DNA of 64,000 nucleotides, taken from contig NZ_BMJC01000001.1 in assembly GCF_014642875.1 (NCBI RefSeq), positions 353,335-417,334 of the forward strand, in the 5' to 3' direction. Within the stretch, counting starts at the first letter, position 1, and each line of letters begins with the position of its first letter. The position numbers were made by a program, and so were the translations under genes. This document shows, piece after piece, positions 26,138 to 36,709 of this stretch. The notes beneath the pieces were generated by a model. The model was not told the origin of the DNA. It ran no database searches and saw nothing but the letters and a program-made list of their open reading frames with translations. This DNA is from Puia dinghuensis. GTDB taxonomy: Bacteria; Bacteroidota; Bacteroidia; Chitinophagales; Chitinophagaceae.

Positions 26138-27589
26138 ATGAAAAGAGTTTTACTTCTCATCCCTTTCTTGCTTTCTCTTTATCTCCACCTGGCGGCACAA
26201 TCAGCACCCTCAACCGATTCCATCGGCAGAATATTGGCGCAATTCCAGGGCGGGAAATACCTGGACAGGGTGGATGCCCAGGTCTCGGCGCTCAACGGCC
26301 GGCTGACGGGCGAATCACAAAAATATCTCCGCAATATCGCTGCCGAAGAAGGCAGGCTGAAGACGCAGTTGGGAAAAACGGATCAGGCGGCTGCGAGCTC
26401 CTTGTTTGGCGATGTGGAAGCCAGGTATGGTCAGCTGCAGTCAGCTCTTGCAAAGGGCACGTCTATTGGCATCCCGGGGGCTGGGCCAGGAAGTCATCTG
26501 CCTTCGCTGGACTCGTTGAAGAATACGTTGCTTTTTCTGCAGGCGAACAAAGATCGATTGTCCGGGACTCAGGCTCAGCGGCTTACCGGTACTATCGCCA
26601 ATGTGCAAGCGCTGGAGGGTAAGATACAGGTCGTCGACAACCTTAAGAACTGGCTGGGGCAGCGAAAGGCCTTCTTAAGCCAGCAGCTGGGCAAATATGG
26701 GATGGCCGGTCAGCTGGGCAATATGAATAAAAGCGTCTATTATTATAAGCAGCAGGTCAATGACTGGAAAGAGTCACTGAACGACCCGTCGAAGATGCAG
26801 CAGAAGGCTGTGGCGGTGTTGTCCCGGCTGCCTGCATACAAAAGTTTCCTCAGCCAGCATTCTTATCTGAGCCAACTTTTCGGCCAGCCGGAAAGCTATA
26901 ATCTCACCGACAGCAGTATGAAGGGATTACAGACCAGGGCTGTCGTACAGAAGATGATCCAGGAGAAGGTGTCGGTTGGCGGGCCTGGTGCACAGCAGCA
27001 GGTGGAACAGCAGATGCAGCAGGCGGTGGGTGTGGTGAGCCAGCTGAAGACAAAGCTATCCCAGGGTGGGGGGGATGGTACCGACCCTGCGAATCCGGGT
27101 TTTACTCCCAATAGTCAAAAGACGAAATCTTTGTGGAAACGGCTGGAATATGGCGCCAACCTGCAATTCGAGCCGGCGACCACCTTATTGCCGACGCTTT
27201 GCGACGTGGCGCTTTCGCTTGGTTATAGGCTGAACGACCGGGCCACCGTCGGGGTGGGTGCAGCGTTTAAAGCGGGATTGGGCAATGGCCTTCAACATAT
27301 TCAATTCTCCGGGCAGGGCCTGGGGCTTCGCAGCTATATCGACTGGAAGATAAAGAAGAACCTTTATCTCAGCGGCGGGTATGAAGAGAACTACCTGTCG
27401 GCTTTCCGGTCGCTGGCCCAACTGCGAAGTGTGTCCGGCTGGCAGAAGAGCGGACTGGTGGGGCTGAGCCGTCAGTACCAGATCTCGAAAAAGGTGAAGG
27501 GCAAGGCACAGCTGCTTTGTGATATTCTCAGTTTCAACCAGACCCCGAAGGCGCAGCCGATCGTTTTCCGGGTGGGGTATTCGTTCTAA
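26138..27589 (+). CDS. Secreted coiled-coil protein with C-terminal outer-membrane barrel-like domain
   Basis: 483 aa. It begins with a signal peptide (MKRVLLLIPFLLSLYLHLAAQ). Residues about 25-310 are helical with heptad-like Gln/Leu/Lys patterns (LGQRKAFLSQQLGKYGMAGQ; QQQVEQQMQQAVGVVSQLKT) and no Cys. After a Gly/Pro linker (GGGDGTDPANPGFTPNS) the last 150 residues alternate hydrophobic and polar, with many Gly/Tyr (LGYRLNDRATVGVGAAFKAG, LYLSGGYEENYLSAF). They end in VFRVGYSF, an aromatic terminal residue typical of outer-membrane barrels. The gene is 15 nt ahead of the first RHS gene, so it probably belongs to that system, perhaps in surface delivery. No named family is recognised. Confidence 0.75.
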   Translation: MKRVLLLIPFLLSLYLHLAAQSAPSTDSIGRILAQFQGGKYLDRVDAQVSALNGRLTGESQKYLRNIAAEEGRLKTQLGKTDQAAASSLFGDVEARYGQLQSALAKGTSIGIPGAGPGSHLPSLDSLKNTLLFLQANKDRLSGTQAQRLTGTIANVQALEGKIQVVDNLKNWLGQRKAFLSQQLGKYGMAGQLGNMNKSVYYYKQQVNDWKESLNDPSKMQQKAVAVLSRLPAYKSFLSQHSYLSQLFGQPESYNLTDSSMKGLQTRAVVQKMIQEKVSVGGPGAQQQVEQQMQQAVGVVSQLKTKLSQGGGDGTDPANPGFTPNSQKTKSLWKRLEYGANLQFEPATTLLPTLCDVALSLGYRLNDRATVGVGAAFKAGLGNGLQHIQFSGQGLGLRSYIDWKIKKNLYLSGGYEENYLSAFRSLAQLRSVSGWQKSGLVGLSRQYQISKKVKGKAQLLCDILSFNQTPKAQPIVFRVGYSF

Positions 27590-27604
27590 TCAACCAATGC
27601 TAAC

Positions 27605-30600
27605 ATGTCCGATATGAAAAAGGCTATTTGCTTAGGTTTATGTTTTCCCCTTGTTTTTTTTAGTGTAGAGGCGCAAGTGAATCCGCAGAATGGGGCGGCG
27701 GAGATCAATATACCATTGTATAGCTATAAGGATGCAGCCAACCGTTTGGAGTTAGACGCCAGTCTGGTGTATGTAGATGGCAATGGGTTGAAGGTATCTG
27801 AAATGGCATCCGCAGTGGGCACGGGCTGGGCCCTGAATTGTGGCGGGCTCATCCAGCGGATACAGCATGGGGAGCCGGATGACCAGAAGATGAATAACCC
27901 TCCCCCCTTTGTGCTGCCGCCCCCGGCCGATCAAAACATAGAAAATCCTCAATATGCATCCTCTTACTACCCGGATGGATATCTGTATACCACCTATTCC
28001 CCTTCAGATATGATCAACAACCAGGGGGCCTATAGTCCATACGAGGTGAATTTTTCGTCCGGTGTACATGGGTATAAAGAGCCGCCTGAAATCCTGGCCG
28101 ATAGGGATCAGGATGTTTTTCAATTCTCCTTTAATGGCCGGACAGGTCAATTTGTTATTGGTAAGAATATGCAGGTAGTGACGTTGAACGACTCAAAGTT
28201 GCAGATCAGTTTTCAGACAACCGACATGAGCGCCAGTAACATTCGCACAAGGATCTCCCAGTTTACGATAACGGACGAGTCGGGTATCCAATATGTGTTT
28301 AAGGACATGGAACTCGGTTATGTCTCTTCTTATACCGATTTTCGGCAAACGCCAACAGATAATGCAGATATTGGAAGTTTACTACAATTAGGTTTTTCGA
28401 TGACTGGAGCCCAGGGATCAAACAACGGTGGTTGGGTTAATTTTCTATTAGGTACCGCCAACGGGCAACTTGTCGGCAATAAATGGTATCTGTCCCAGAT
28501 CATCAATCCGTTGACGGGGAAACAGATCACCCTGAATTATGATACGTATGAAGAAGACAAGAATACGGATAAGATGATAAGTTCGGGTACGGTGTCGGGT
28601 GGGGGTCTGGGCAATGCCATGGTGGTATGGAACCGCTATAAAGTTCGAGGCAAACGGCTTTCCAGTGTGATCCTGTCCAATAACGAAAGGCTGGACTTTT
28701 CCTATCCCACGCCCAGGATCGATCTCCCGAATCAGAGTGCGCTGAGTCAATTGACAGTGAGCTATAAAGGTAATACTGTTTACAGCTGGAATTTCGGCTA
28801 TGGCTATATGGTTGGTATCGATGGAGCGATACAAAGCCCAACCTATCCGTATACCACTCAGGAAAAGCAATGGAGCCGCCTTTGCCTGCTGACCTTGCAA
28901 AAAACGGGGCAGAATAATATCAGTGAATCTCCGTACAAGTTTGCCTATAATATGGGTGGGGACAACAATACCTATATCGATGTTATTCCACCGATGTTCA
29001 GTATCTATCAGGATCATTATGGGTATTACAATGCGGGCCAGTTTATAACCAATGCTTCGCAGGATACGTATGGGTCTATCTATTCCATTTCCAGCCTGAA
29101 TACCTGGATCAGGAATGGGTTGGGGGTATATAAGAATGTACAATCAACAATAGCCAAGAATGGCGTTATTAAATCAGTAACCTACCCTATGGGGGGTGTT
29201 TTGACATATAGCTATGAGAACAATGTTGGGGCGAGCGGAATTCTTGGAGGCGTCAGGGTTAATTCCACTACGAATTATGATGGTATCTCGCACAATAACG
29301 ATATCATCAAGCAATATAAATATTTGAATGCTGACGAGAAAACCTCGTCGGGGTGGGGTAATGAATCTTTCACCTATAGTACCCCTGGAAGTGTAACAGC
29401 TTTTGGGTGTGCTCCAAAGCAAACCCCCGCCGGAATTATTAAAGAAGTGGCGGCCAGTTACGTTGAAAAAAGCATCGGCGGGATTGGATTATCGCAGAAT
29501 CCTGTATCAATGGGTGCAGCAGTCGGTCTGGAGATGCTGGCGGAATATTTACCTGGTGTGGCCGAGGCGGTTGAGATAGCTTATGCCATATATGAGCTTT
29601 TGGGCGGCACATCGAATCCGCCAACGACTACCACCTCCTTTACCAATTATCAGAGTCTCAGCACGAATATCAACAACCGGCTTCCCTGGGGGTATGCCCG
29701 GACGGAAGAGATAAGCATCCTGGGAAGCGGGAACATAGGGGAAATTGTGTACGAATACACGAGTCCCGCCGACCATGCATTTGAAGTTGGCTCGGTGTCG
29801 GTGGCGTATTCCAACATACCGCGATATGCCTACTGGGTATATGGGTTGCCAAAAACAGTGACGGTATACGATCAGTCGATGACCCATCTGGTGAAACAGA
29901 CCGTCAATCATTATCAACCTCCTGTTGTCAATCAGCTTACTGACCCCAATTTTATGTCCACTTCCTGGTCGACTACCGGCAGTGAATATGGTTGTACCAT
30001 ACGTGTGCCAGAAACGTCATCATCCTTTATCCAACAAGAGCCAAGGCCTTATTATCCCTATTACGGACATATGGTGCTTCTAAGCACGGATGAAACGGTC
30101 TATAACAGTGCCCAACCTCAACAATCGACGACGACGACTACGAATTTCGAGTACGATGCCAATTACCAGCTGAAGCACAAATACACCAACAACTCCAAGG
30201 GAGAGAAGGTGGAGACCTTTTATTACCATCCTTATGATTATCCACAGGCAACCGGGGGTATCGCGACTATGAATCTCAGCGCTTCGAACATCCTTTCGCC
30301 GGTGATCTCTACCGAGACTTATATCAATAAAAGCGATGGCAACCAGTATATGATCGGGGCCTCTGCGACGGATTATAGGCCTACTTTCAATGGAGATATA
30401 AAACCAGCCTTTACGTATACGTTTCAAAACCCCTTGCCTGTGGTAAGTACTGCGTTACAGCCTTTCAATACGGCAAGTGTCCTGCGGGACCCGAATTATT
30501 ACCAGCAGGTGTCCATGTTCGGCTATGACAATTTTGGGAATGTTGCACAGACGATCACCGGAAGCAACAGAATACAGAGCAGCATATTTGACTATCTCGG

Positions 30601-31201
30601 ACAGCTACAAGTTGCCGAAGTTGACAATGCGTCCTATAATGATATCTGGTATACTTCCTTTGAAGCAGATGGGGGAAAGCCTGGATCAAGCATGAATACG
30701 GCGGCTATCGTCTCATCAGACGCCCGCACGGGAAATCAATGCTTCAATCTCAGCCATCCTTCGAATGCAGGTGCTAATGGCTATTTCAGTTTTGCCGGAC
30801 TCAACAATACTCTGAATTATATTGTGTCTTTCTGGTCGAAGAACGGCTCGGCCTGCGTCACCGGCAGCCAGAATGGAACAGCGATCTTCAACAGCTGCCA
30901 GGGAAGCAGCGGCTGGAAACAGGGAGAAACGGCGAATGGTTGGACCTATTATGAAGTTCAGGTGAACAATGTGGATAAGATCAGCGCGTCCGGGACGGGG
31001 TTGATCGATGAGTTCAGGATCTATCCGGTGGGTGCGAAAATGAGAACCACTACCTATGCCCCGCTTATCGGGAAGACCTCGGAATGCGGTGTCGATGGGA
31101 AAGTCACCTATTATCAATATGATAATATGAACCGATTGAGGTATGTGAAAGACGACCAGGGGAATATTATCAGGATGTACGATTATAATTATAAACAATA
31201 A
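27605..31201 (+). CDS. RHS-related shell protein A (no RHS core domain)
   Basis: 1198 aa. A signal peptide is present (KKAICLGLCFPLVFFSVEAQ). Residues about 25-90 resemble the N-terminus of Bacteroidota RHS proteins (AAEINIPLYSYKDAANRLEL, then DGNGLKVSEMASAVGTGWAL). A long beta-rich body follows. It ends with a single YD-type repeat (VTYYQYDNMNRLRYVKDDQG) at residues about 1165-1190 and has no DPxG core. A hydrophobic Gly/Ala segment (about 630-665, GAAVGLEMLAEYLPGVAEAV) is unusual inside a shell. The protein is probably exported and makes the first part of a split RHS cocoon with the 1825-aa protein 27 nt downstream. No catalytic motif was seen. Confidence 0.85.
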   Translation: MSDMKKAICLGLCFPLVFFSVEAQVNPQNGAAEINIPLYSYKDAANRLELDASLVYVDGNGLKVSEMASAVGTGWALNCGGLIQRIQHGEPDDQKMNNPPPFVLPPPADQNIENPQYASSYYPDGYLYTTYSPSDMINNQGAYSPYEVNFSSGVHGYKEPPEILADRDQDVFQFSFNGRTGQFVIGKNMQVVTLNDSKLQISFQTTDMSASNIRTRISQFTITDESGIQYVFKDMELGYVSSYTDFRQTPTDNADIGSLLQLGFSMTGAQGSNNGGWVNFLLGTANGQLVGNKWYLSQIINPLTGKQITLNYDTYEEDKNTDKMISSGTVSGGGLGNAMVVWNRYKVRGKRLSSVILSNNERLDFSYPTPRIDLPNQSALSQLTVSYKGNTVYSWNFGYGYMVGIDGAIQSPTYPYTTQEKQWSRLCLLTLQKTGQNNISESPYKFAYNMGGDNNTYIDVIPPMFSIYQDHYGYYNAGQFITNASQDTYGSIYSISSLNTWIRNGLGVYKNVQSTIAKNGVIKSVTYPMGGVLTYSYENNVGASGILGGVRVNSTTNYDGISHNNDIIKQYKYLNADEKTSSGWGNESFTYSTPGSVTAFGCAPKQTPAGIIKEVAASYVEKSIGGIGLSQNPVSMGAAVGLEMLAEYLPGVAEAVEIAYAIYELLGGTSNPPTTTTSFTNYQSLSTNINNRLPWGYARTEEISILGSGNIGEIVYEYTSPADHAFEVGSVSVAYSNIPRYAYWVYGLPKTVTVYDQSMTHLVKQTVNHYQPPVVNQLTDPNFMSTSWSTTGSEYGCTIRVPETSSSFIQQEPRPYYPYYGHMVLLSTDETVYNSAQPQQSTTTTTNFEYDANYQLKHKYTNNSKGEKVETFYYHPYDYPQATGGIATMNLSASNILSPVISTETYINKSDGNQYMIGASATDYRPTFNGDIKPAFTYTFQNPLPVVSTALQPFNTASVLRDPNYYQQVSMFGYDNFGNVAQTITGSNRIQSSIFDYLGQLQVAEVDNASYNDIWYTSFEADGGKPGSSMNTAAIVSSDARTGNQCFNLSHPSNAGANGYFSFAGLNNTLNYIVSFWSKNGSACVTGSQNGTAIFNSCQGSSGWKQGETANGWTYYEVQVNNVDKISASGTGLIDEFRIYPVGAKMRTTTYAPLIGKTSECGVDGKVTYYQYDNMNRLRYVKDDQGNIIRMYDYNYKQ

Positions 31202-31228
31202 GTCAAGACCCATCAGATCAATTAATTT

Positions 31229-34200
31229 ATGGTCATGAAATACTTATCCAATATAAGCCTGTTGGCAAAAGTGATGGTGATGGTGTCAATAATATCGGCC
31301 ACCAGGATCAGCGAGGTTAAAGGGCAATTCAGTGCGACAATATCCGGGCCGTTAGGGTCTACCTGCTCAAATCAGCCCCTTACGTTTACATGTTCTGTCA
31401 GTGGTGCCACCGATGTTACCTACCAATGGCTGAAACAAGATCAGGTTCCCATAAATGGAGGCACTCAGAGCACTTTAACTACAACTGCTTTAAGCGCAGG
31501 CGACGTAGTGCAGTGTTATGTCACCAGTAGTTCCCTGGGATCGGTCTATTCCAATCAGATCACCGTGCCAGCCTTAACTCAGCCGCAGGTATTCAATGTC
31601 TATATCTCAACCAATTTAACAGTGTGTTCGGGGGCGTCGCTAACTTTGACGGCCAGTACGAATTTTCCGACCGGCGCCCCCTTTGTGTGGCAGCAAACTA
31701 CTACCGGCACTCAGGTGCAAGGCAATTCGTTTACAGTTCCGGCGACAAGTCTTTCCGACCTGCAGTCCATCACGGTGCAGGCAACCGCGGCATCGAGCGC
31801 CTGTGTGCAGAGCCCTACTGCAACGGCTAATACAAGTAACATTCCATTTAATATTGAGCCGCTGACGTACCCTTCTGTTTCCCTGAGTCAAAGCGTGACG
31901 CCGGTAGTCATAGGCAGTACCGTCACTTTTACTGCCACACCCGGCGGGTATGGTAGCGGCACACCTGTCTATACCTGGCAGTTAAATGGGACTACGGTGC
32001 CGAATGTGTCCGGGAATTCTTTTAGCCCCACCATCTCAACAGGCGCCGAAATACAGTCGATATCCGTATCCATGAACCCGACCTATACCTGTCCGCAGAA
32101 TGCGGCAGTGGCCACGACTTCGTTCCAGGTAGTGTCATCGGACTGGGAAAACCAGAACTATATCCGGGTACAGGACATCCTGGTTGCCGGCATCTCAGAT
32201 TTTATCACGATAGATCACCTGCCGATTGGACAAAAACGGGAAAGGACCACCTATCTTGATGGGCTCGGCCGGCCGATCCAGAAGCTGGACAAATCCGGGA
32301 GCCTGGTTGGAGGGACATCCACTGACCTGGTAGTGCCCGTCGCATATGATGCTGCAGGACGGAACGTGCAGCATTACCTGCCCTACACGACAACGGATAA
32401 TCCGGGGATGTTCAAATCTTCTAACGTGCTAACGGAGCAAGCTACATTCGTAACCACGAAATTTGGCGAGCCCTCCGGCGCCCCCACTTATTCCCAGACG
32501 ATCTATGAAAATAATCCTCTTGAAAGAATTACGAGATCATTAGCGCCTGGTTCAAGCTGGGGCGGCAATAATATTGGAACCAGCTATAGCTATGATTTCA
32601 ATTCAGCACCGGAGATGGTCCATATCTGGACCCTGGCTTATTCGGCGACGGCCATTCCAGTGAGCTCGCCGACGGCTGTCTATGGCGCCGGCACCTTGTT
32701 TAAAAACACCACAACGGATGAAAAAGGTAACCAGGTGATCACTTATATAGACTATTCAGGGGATACGATCCTGAAAAAGGTGCAGCTGGCTGATGCCAGC
32801 AGTCTCTCCACCCAGCACGCCGGCTGGGCCTGCACCTATTACGTATATGACGACTTCAACCAGTTGAGGTATGTCATTACACCCAAATTGGTCGATTACC
32901 TGGACAACAATAGCTGGGCGCTTACCCAGCAGTTGGTGAATGATCTTTGTTTTGTATATGCTTATGATGGAAAGGGTAGATTGATATCGCGCAAACAGCC
33001 CGGTATCGGCGAGACGGATGTGGTATACGACCAGCGGGACCGGCCTATTTTTACACAAGATGCTCTTGGTCAGACCAATAATCAATGGAAAGTCCTCTTA
33101 TACGATGCATTGGACCGGGTAACGACCAGCGGGGTATTGCAGGCCAGCTTTACACCTGCTGCTTTGCAGAGCAGCGTGAATGCCAGCACGGGTAACATAA
33201 TCATTAATGAAGATGCTGGCACGAGCGCCAACCTCCTCGTCACCGGACAACAGAATGGTGCATCACAGTACGTTGCCGCCAACAGTATCATTTTTCAAAA
33301 TTTTAAAAGCGATGCCAATGGTACATTCATTGCCTATATCAATCCTAACCTGGGACCGATCGTTCCTGAAGCAGTCGCCATTGCCGATAATCCTGTTCCT
33401 GCCAATACTTCGATAATATTGCTTGCCCAGACCTTTTACGATGACTATAGCCAGGGCACGAAGAGCTATACGACGGCTGATAATTCCCTTTTCGACCCTT
33501 CCACCAACCAACAGGCGCTTCCCTTGCCTTCCCAGTATGATCCGCATACCAGGGGAAGGATCACCGTGTCAAAGGTAAAGGTCATTACGAACCCTGCCGA
33601 CCTGACCCAGGGCAACTGGCTGGAAACGGATAACTTTTATGATAATCAGGGACGTGTTGTGCAGACACAGAACGATAATTCCTTGGGAGGAACGGATATT
33701 GTTACCAACCGGTTTGATTTTGCTGGCAAATCATGGGGCAGCTGCGTCAAACACATGGCCGGCAGTTCGACACAATTCACGATTGTCAGCCGGAATGCTT
33801 ACGATAATCTGGGAAGATTGACAGACCTGGCCAAAAATTTCAACAGCACCTTCTTCAAAGACCTGGCTTCGTACACGTATGATGAATATGGGAAGATGAC
33901 CTCAAAAACATTGGCGCCAGGTTATACCGGATCGGGGAAAAATGCCATGGAAACCCTGAATTATAGCTATAACATCCAGGGCTGGCTCACCGGAATTAAT
34001 AACGCCTACGCGCTGGACCAGAATACTTATGATCAATGGAATGATTTCTTTGGCTTATATGTCGGCTATGACAACAGAGATAACCAGTTCACTGCCGCCA
34101 AATATGACGGGAGCATTACGGGAGTTATCTGGAAATCGCAAGGCGATAATTCCATGCGTAGATATGACTATACGTATGACAATATGGGCAGGCTGACGGG

Positions 34201-36706
34201 GGCGACGTTCCTGCAACGGCAAGCGCCCGCCAACAGCTGGGACAACAGCGTGGTTGATCTGTCTGAGTCGATCTCGTATATAGATAAGAATGGGAATAAT
34301 GACAAGAACGGGAATATTCAATCCATGGTGCGCAAGGGCCTAGTGCCAGGTGTTAACATTCCCGTAACGGTCGATAATCTGGCATACACCTATGGGACAC
34401 CGAGTGACCAGAACAGCAACCAGCTTGCCCGGGTGGATGAAACCGCCAACTTTGCGGGGAACGGGAAATTATATGATTTCGCGGACGGCTCTAATGGACA
34501 GGGACCGACACCCGACTATAGCTATGATGCCAATGGCAACCTGACACAGGATCAGAATAAAGGCATCACGGATGTAGCGGGTATCAAGTATAATTATTTG
34601 AACAAACCGTATTCCGTGACGATTGCGGGAAAGACCCTCATTAGCTATACTTATGATGCCAACGGTGAGAAACTCAGCAAAACGGTGACTGACCTGACCG
34701 TTACACCAAATGTGGTTACTACGACTACCTATGATGATGAATTCGTTTACCAGAATAATGTGTTGCAGTTCGTGCTGCATGATGAAGGAAGGCTGAAGAT
34801 CATTACCCCTGTCAATTCTGCGCAGCAACAGCTCAACGCGGGTACAACCGGCGCGAACAATGTACTTTCGGGCAAGCAGGGGGTCTTCGAATATTTTATC
34901 AAAGATCAACTGAGCAATGTCCGGCTGGTGCTGACGGAACAAAGCCAAACGGAGTTCTATATCGCCACAATGGAAACCTCCAGTTCGGCGGACCCCAATC
35001 TGGGTACGGATGAAGCCAAGCTCTTTGGTAAAGTAGACCCTACTACGGGTAATCCAACCCCCGACAACGAGGTGAACCTGACGAGGACGCTGACGACCCA
35101 GACCCCATGGACAGGAAATAGTACGGCCAATGTATGTCATCTTAGTGCGGCGCCAGGCTACCAGACCATTGGCCCCAATATGCTTCTGAAGGTATCAGCG
35201 GGGGATGTGATCAATACCAGCGTCAGCTATTTCTACTTCACCAACAGCCCGGCGGGGCCGACCTATACGGGCAGCGATGCCGTAACGGCATTAATAGGAG
35301 CCTTGTTGGGCGGGAATATGGCAGCTGTAGCGGAGGCAAACAGCGGGGCGATCAGTACCAATCTGGGTGCGGCATCCAGTAATTTCAGTTCCTTTATCAA
35401 TAAGTATTATACGAATAATAGTGGTTCGGCGCCGAAAGCATTCCTGACCGTGTTATTCTTTGACGAGCAGTTCAACTTTATTCCCCAGGACAACAATGCG
35501 CCGAATGTAGGGACCAACCTGGCACAGGTGAACAGTGCCAACAACCAGAGTGCCTCTCCATTGATATTGGGGCAAAAGGCCCCGAAGAATGGCTATGTCT
35601 ACATTTATCTCAGCAATGAGAGCAACCAGGACGTATATTTCGACAACCTGTCCGTATCACAGGTGCATGGCAATATCGAAGAAGAGAACCATTACTATGC
35701 CTATGGCGAGAAGATAGGCGGGCTCTCGACCACCGCTTTCGGGGGAATGGCCACCAAATACCGCTTCGAGGGGGACTACAGCGAAGAGGAGGAGAATACG
35801 CTATGGGATGAGTTCGAACTCCGCAATTACGATCCGCAGATCGGGCGGTGGACGGGAGTGGACCCTTACGATCAGTTTGCAAACCCATATGTGGGGATGG
35901 GGAGTGATCCTGTGAACAACATCGATCCGGACGGCGGGGATTTGCCCCAGCTTGGTGTTACATGGGGTGGAATTATCGGCGGCTCGCTTGGGACGTTGGC
36001 AGGAGCAAGCCTGTATCTTGTGGCTAAGAACAATAAATGGAACGGATTTTGGTCGGTCGTGGCCGGAGCCGGGGGGGCATTGGTGGGGTCGGGCTTAGGG
36101 TATGCGACTGGAGAATACCTCTTCCCCGGGGTAAGTTATGAAGGTAGCTGGGGAAACAACTTTGTAGCCTTCTACAAGGGTCTATTTGGTGATGTTTCAG
36201 GGAACACGTATTCGGGACCATCCAGAGGTCAGATGGGTGATCCTCATGACAATGCTGCAGTAATACCTAGTATCTGGGGTGGACTTTCAAAGATCACACT
36301 GCCTAACCTTTTTTCATTCCTTAAGATCAACGATGACGTATTTAGAGTAGGGGAGGAGGTCCTTCTCGATGTTACATTTGTAGCCGACCAATCACAAATC
36401 GACTTTAAACAAACAGACAAAAATCAATTGGATAAAACTATAAATAAAGTAATAAGGTCACTTAGGAAGGACAAACATGCAGAGCTGTCATTGAGCGGGG
36501 GGACAGATTTTAAGGATAATATCGATACAGACCTGAAGGACAGATCTACACCACATTCTTTTAGAGATTTGGTCCGTGAGAGGGTACAGGCCATACAGGA
36601 TTACATCAAGAACTTTACAAAAAACAAAAAGATTTTAAGGCGGATTTATGACAATGGGAAAATTATTCGAACAGCCCCTAAAGTAATGGGAAAAATTGTA
36701 AATTGA
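31229..36706 (+). CDS. RHS repeat protein B with Ig-like N-terminus and OmpA-like tip
   Basis: 1825 aa. A signal or membrane segment lies at about 8-30. Three Ig-like repeats follow (about 33-305; C-S-N-Q-P-L-T-F-T-C and VCSGASLTLTAS). DUF6443 is at about 308-440 (YLDGLGRPIQKLDKSGS). YD repeats run to about 1480 (YTYDNMGRLTG, YSYDANGNLTQD). The RHS-associated core is near 1487-1570 (FELRNYDPQIGRWTGVDPYD, then NNIDPDGG). Beyond it come a Gly-rich hydrophobic stretch (about 1575-1640) and a tip with an OmpA-like piece (about 1710-1800): VTFVADQSQIDF, LSLSGGTDFKDN, VRERVQAIQDYI. The tip DNA is AT-rich. A YD-repeat shell normally encloses a toxin; no known toxin motif is visible here. Confidence 0.9.
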   Translation: MVMKYLSNISLLAKVMVMVSIISATRISEVKGQFSATISGPLGSTCSNQPLTFTCSVSGATDVTYQWLKQDQVPINGGTQSTLTTTALSAGDVVQCYVTSSSLGSVYSNQITVPALTQPQVFNVYISTNLTVCSGASLTLTASTNFPTGAPFVWQQTTTGTQVQGNSFTVPATSLSDLQSITVQATAASSACVQSPTATANTSNIPFNIEPLTYPSVSLSQSVTPVVIGSTVTFTATPGGYGSGTPVYTWQLNGTTVPNVSGNSFSPTISTGAEIQSISVSMNPTYTCPQNAAVATTSFQVVSSDWENQNYIRVQDILVAGISDFITIDHLPIGQKRERTTYLDGLGRPIQKLDKSGSLVGGTSTDLVVPVAYDAAGRNVQHYLPYTTTDNPGMFKSSNVLTEQATFVTTKFGEPSGAPTYSQTIYENNPLERITRSLAPGSSWGGNNIGTSYSYDFNSAPEMVHIWTLAYSATAIPVSSPTAVYGAGTLFKNTTTDEKGNQVITYIDYSGDTILKKVQLADASSLSTQHAGWACTYYVYDDFNQLRYVITPKLVDYLDNNSWALTQQLVNDLCFVYAYDGKGRLISRKQPGIGETDVVYDQRDRPIFTQDALGQTNNQWKVLLYDALDRVTTSGVLQASFTPAALQSSVNASTGNIIINEDAGTSANLLVTGQQNGASQYVAANSIIFQNFKSDANGTFIAYINPNLGPIVPEAVAIADNPVPANTSIILLAQTFYDDYSQGTKSYTTADNSLFDPSTNQQALPLPSQYDPHTRGRITVSKVKVITNPADLTQGNWLETDNFYDNQGRVVQTQNDNSLGGTDIVTNRFDFAGKSWGSCVKHMAGSSTQFTIVSRNAYDNLGRLTDLAKNFNSTFFKDLASYTYDEYGKMTSKTLAPGYTGSGKNAMETLNYSYNIQGWLTGINNAYALDQNTYDQWNDFFGLYVGYDNRDNQFTAAKYDGSITGVIWKSQGDNSMRRYDYTYDNMGRLTGATFLQRQAPANSWDNSVVDLSESISYIDKNGNNDKNGNIQSMVRKGLVPGVNIPVTVDNLAYTYGTPSDQNSNQLARVDETANFAGNGKLYDFADGSNGQGPTPDYSYDANGNLTQDQNKGITDVAGIKYNYLNKPYSVTIAGKTLISYTYDANGEKLSKTVTDLTVTPNVVTTTTYDDEFVYQNNVLQFVLHDEGRLKIITPVNSAQQQLNAGTTGANNVLSGKQGVFEYFIKDQLSNVRLVLTEQSQTEFYIATMETSSSADPNLGTDEAKLFGKVDPTTGNPTPDNEVNLTRTLTTQTPWTGNSTANVCHLSAAPGYQTIGPNMLLKVSAGDVINTSVSYFYFTNSPAGPTYTGSDAVTALIGALLGGNMAAVAEANSGAISTNLGAASSNFSSFINKYYTNNSGSAPKAFLTVLFFDEQFNFIPQDNNAPNVGTNLAQVNSANNQSASPLILGQKAPKNGYVYIYLSNESNQDVYFDNLSVSQVHGNIEEENHYYAYGEKIGGLSTTAFGGMATKYRFEGDYSEEEENTLWDEFELRNYDPQIGRWTGVDPYDQFANPYVGMGSDPVNNIDPDGGDLPQLGVTWGGIIGGSLGTLAGASLYLVAKNNKWNGFWSVVAGAGGALVGSGLGYATGEYLFPGVSYEGSWGNNFVAFYKGLFGDVSGNTYSGPSRGQMGDPHDNAAVIPSIWGGLSKITLPNLFSFLKINDDVFRVGEEVLLDVTFVADQSQIDFKQTDKNQLDKTINKVIRSLRKDKHAELSLSGGTDFKDNIDTDLKDRSTPHSFRDLVRERVQAIQDYIKNFTKNKKILRRIYDNGKIIRTAPKVMGKIVN

Positions 36707-36709
36707 TGA

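Noticed and set aside
26059-26622. 187-codon + strand frame overlapping the start of the 483-aa gene
   Set aside because: It uses another frame of the same stretch. The 483-aa frame has a signal peptide and full length; this one lacks any feature.
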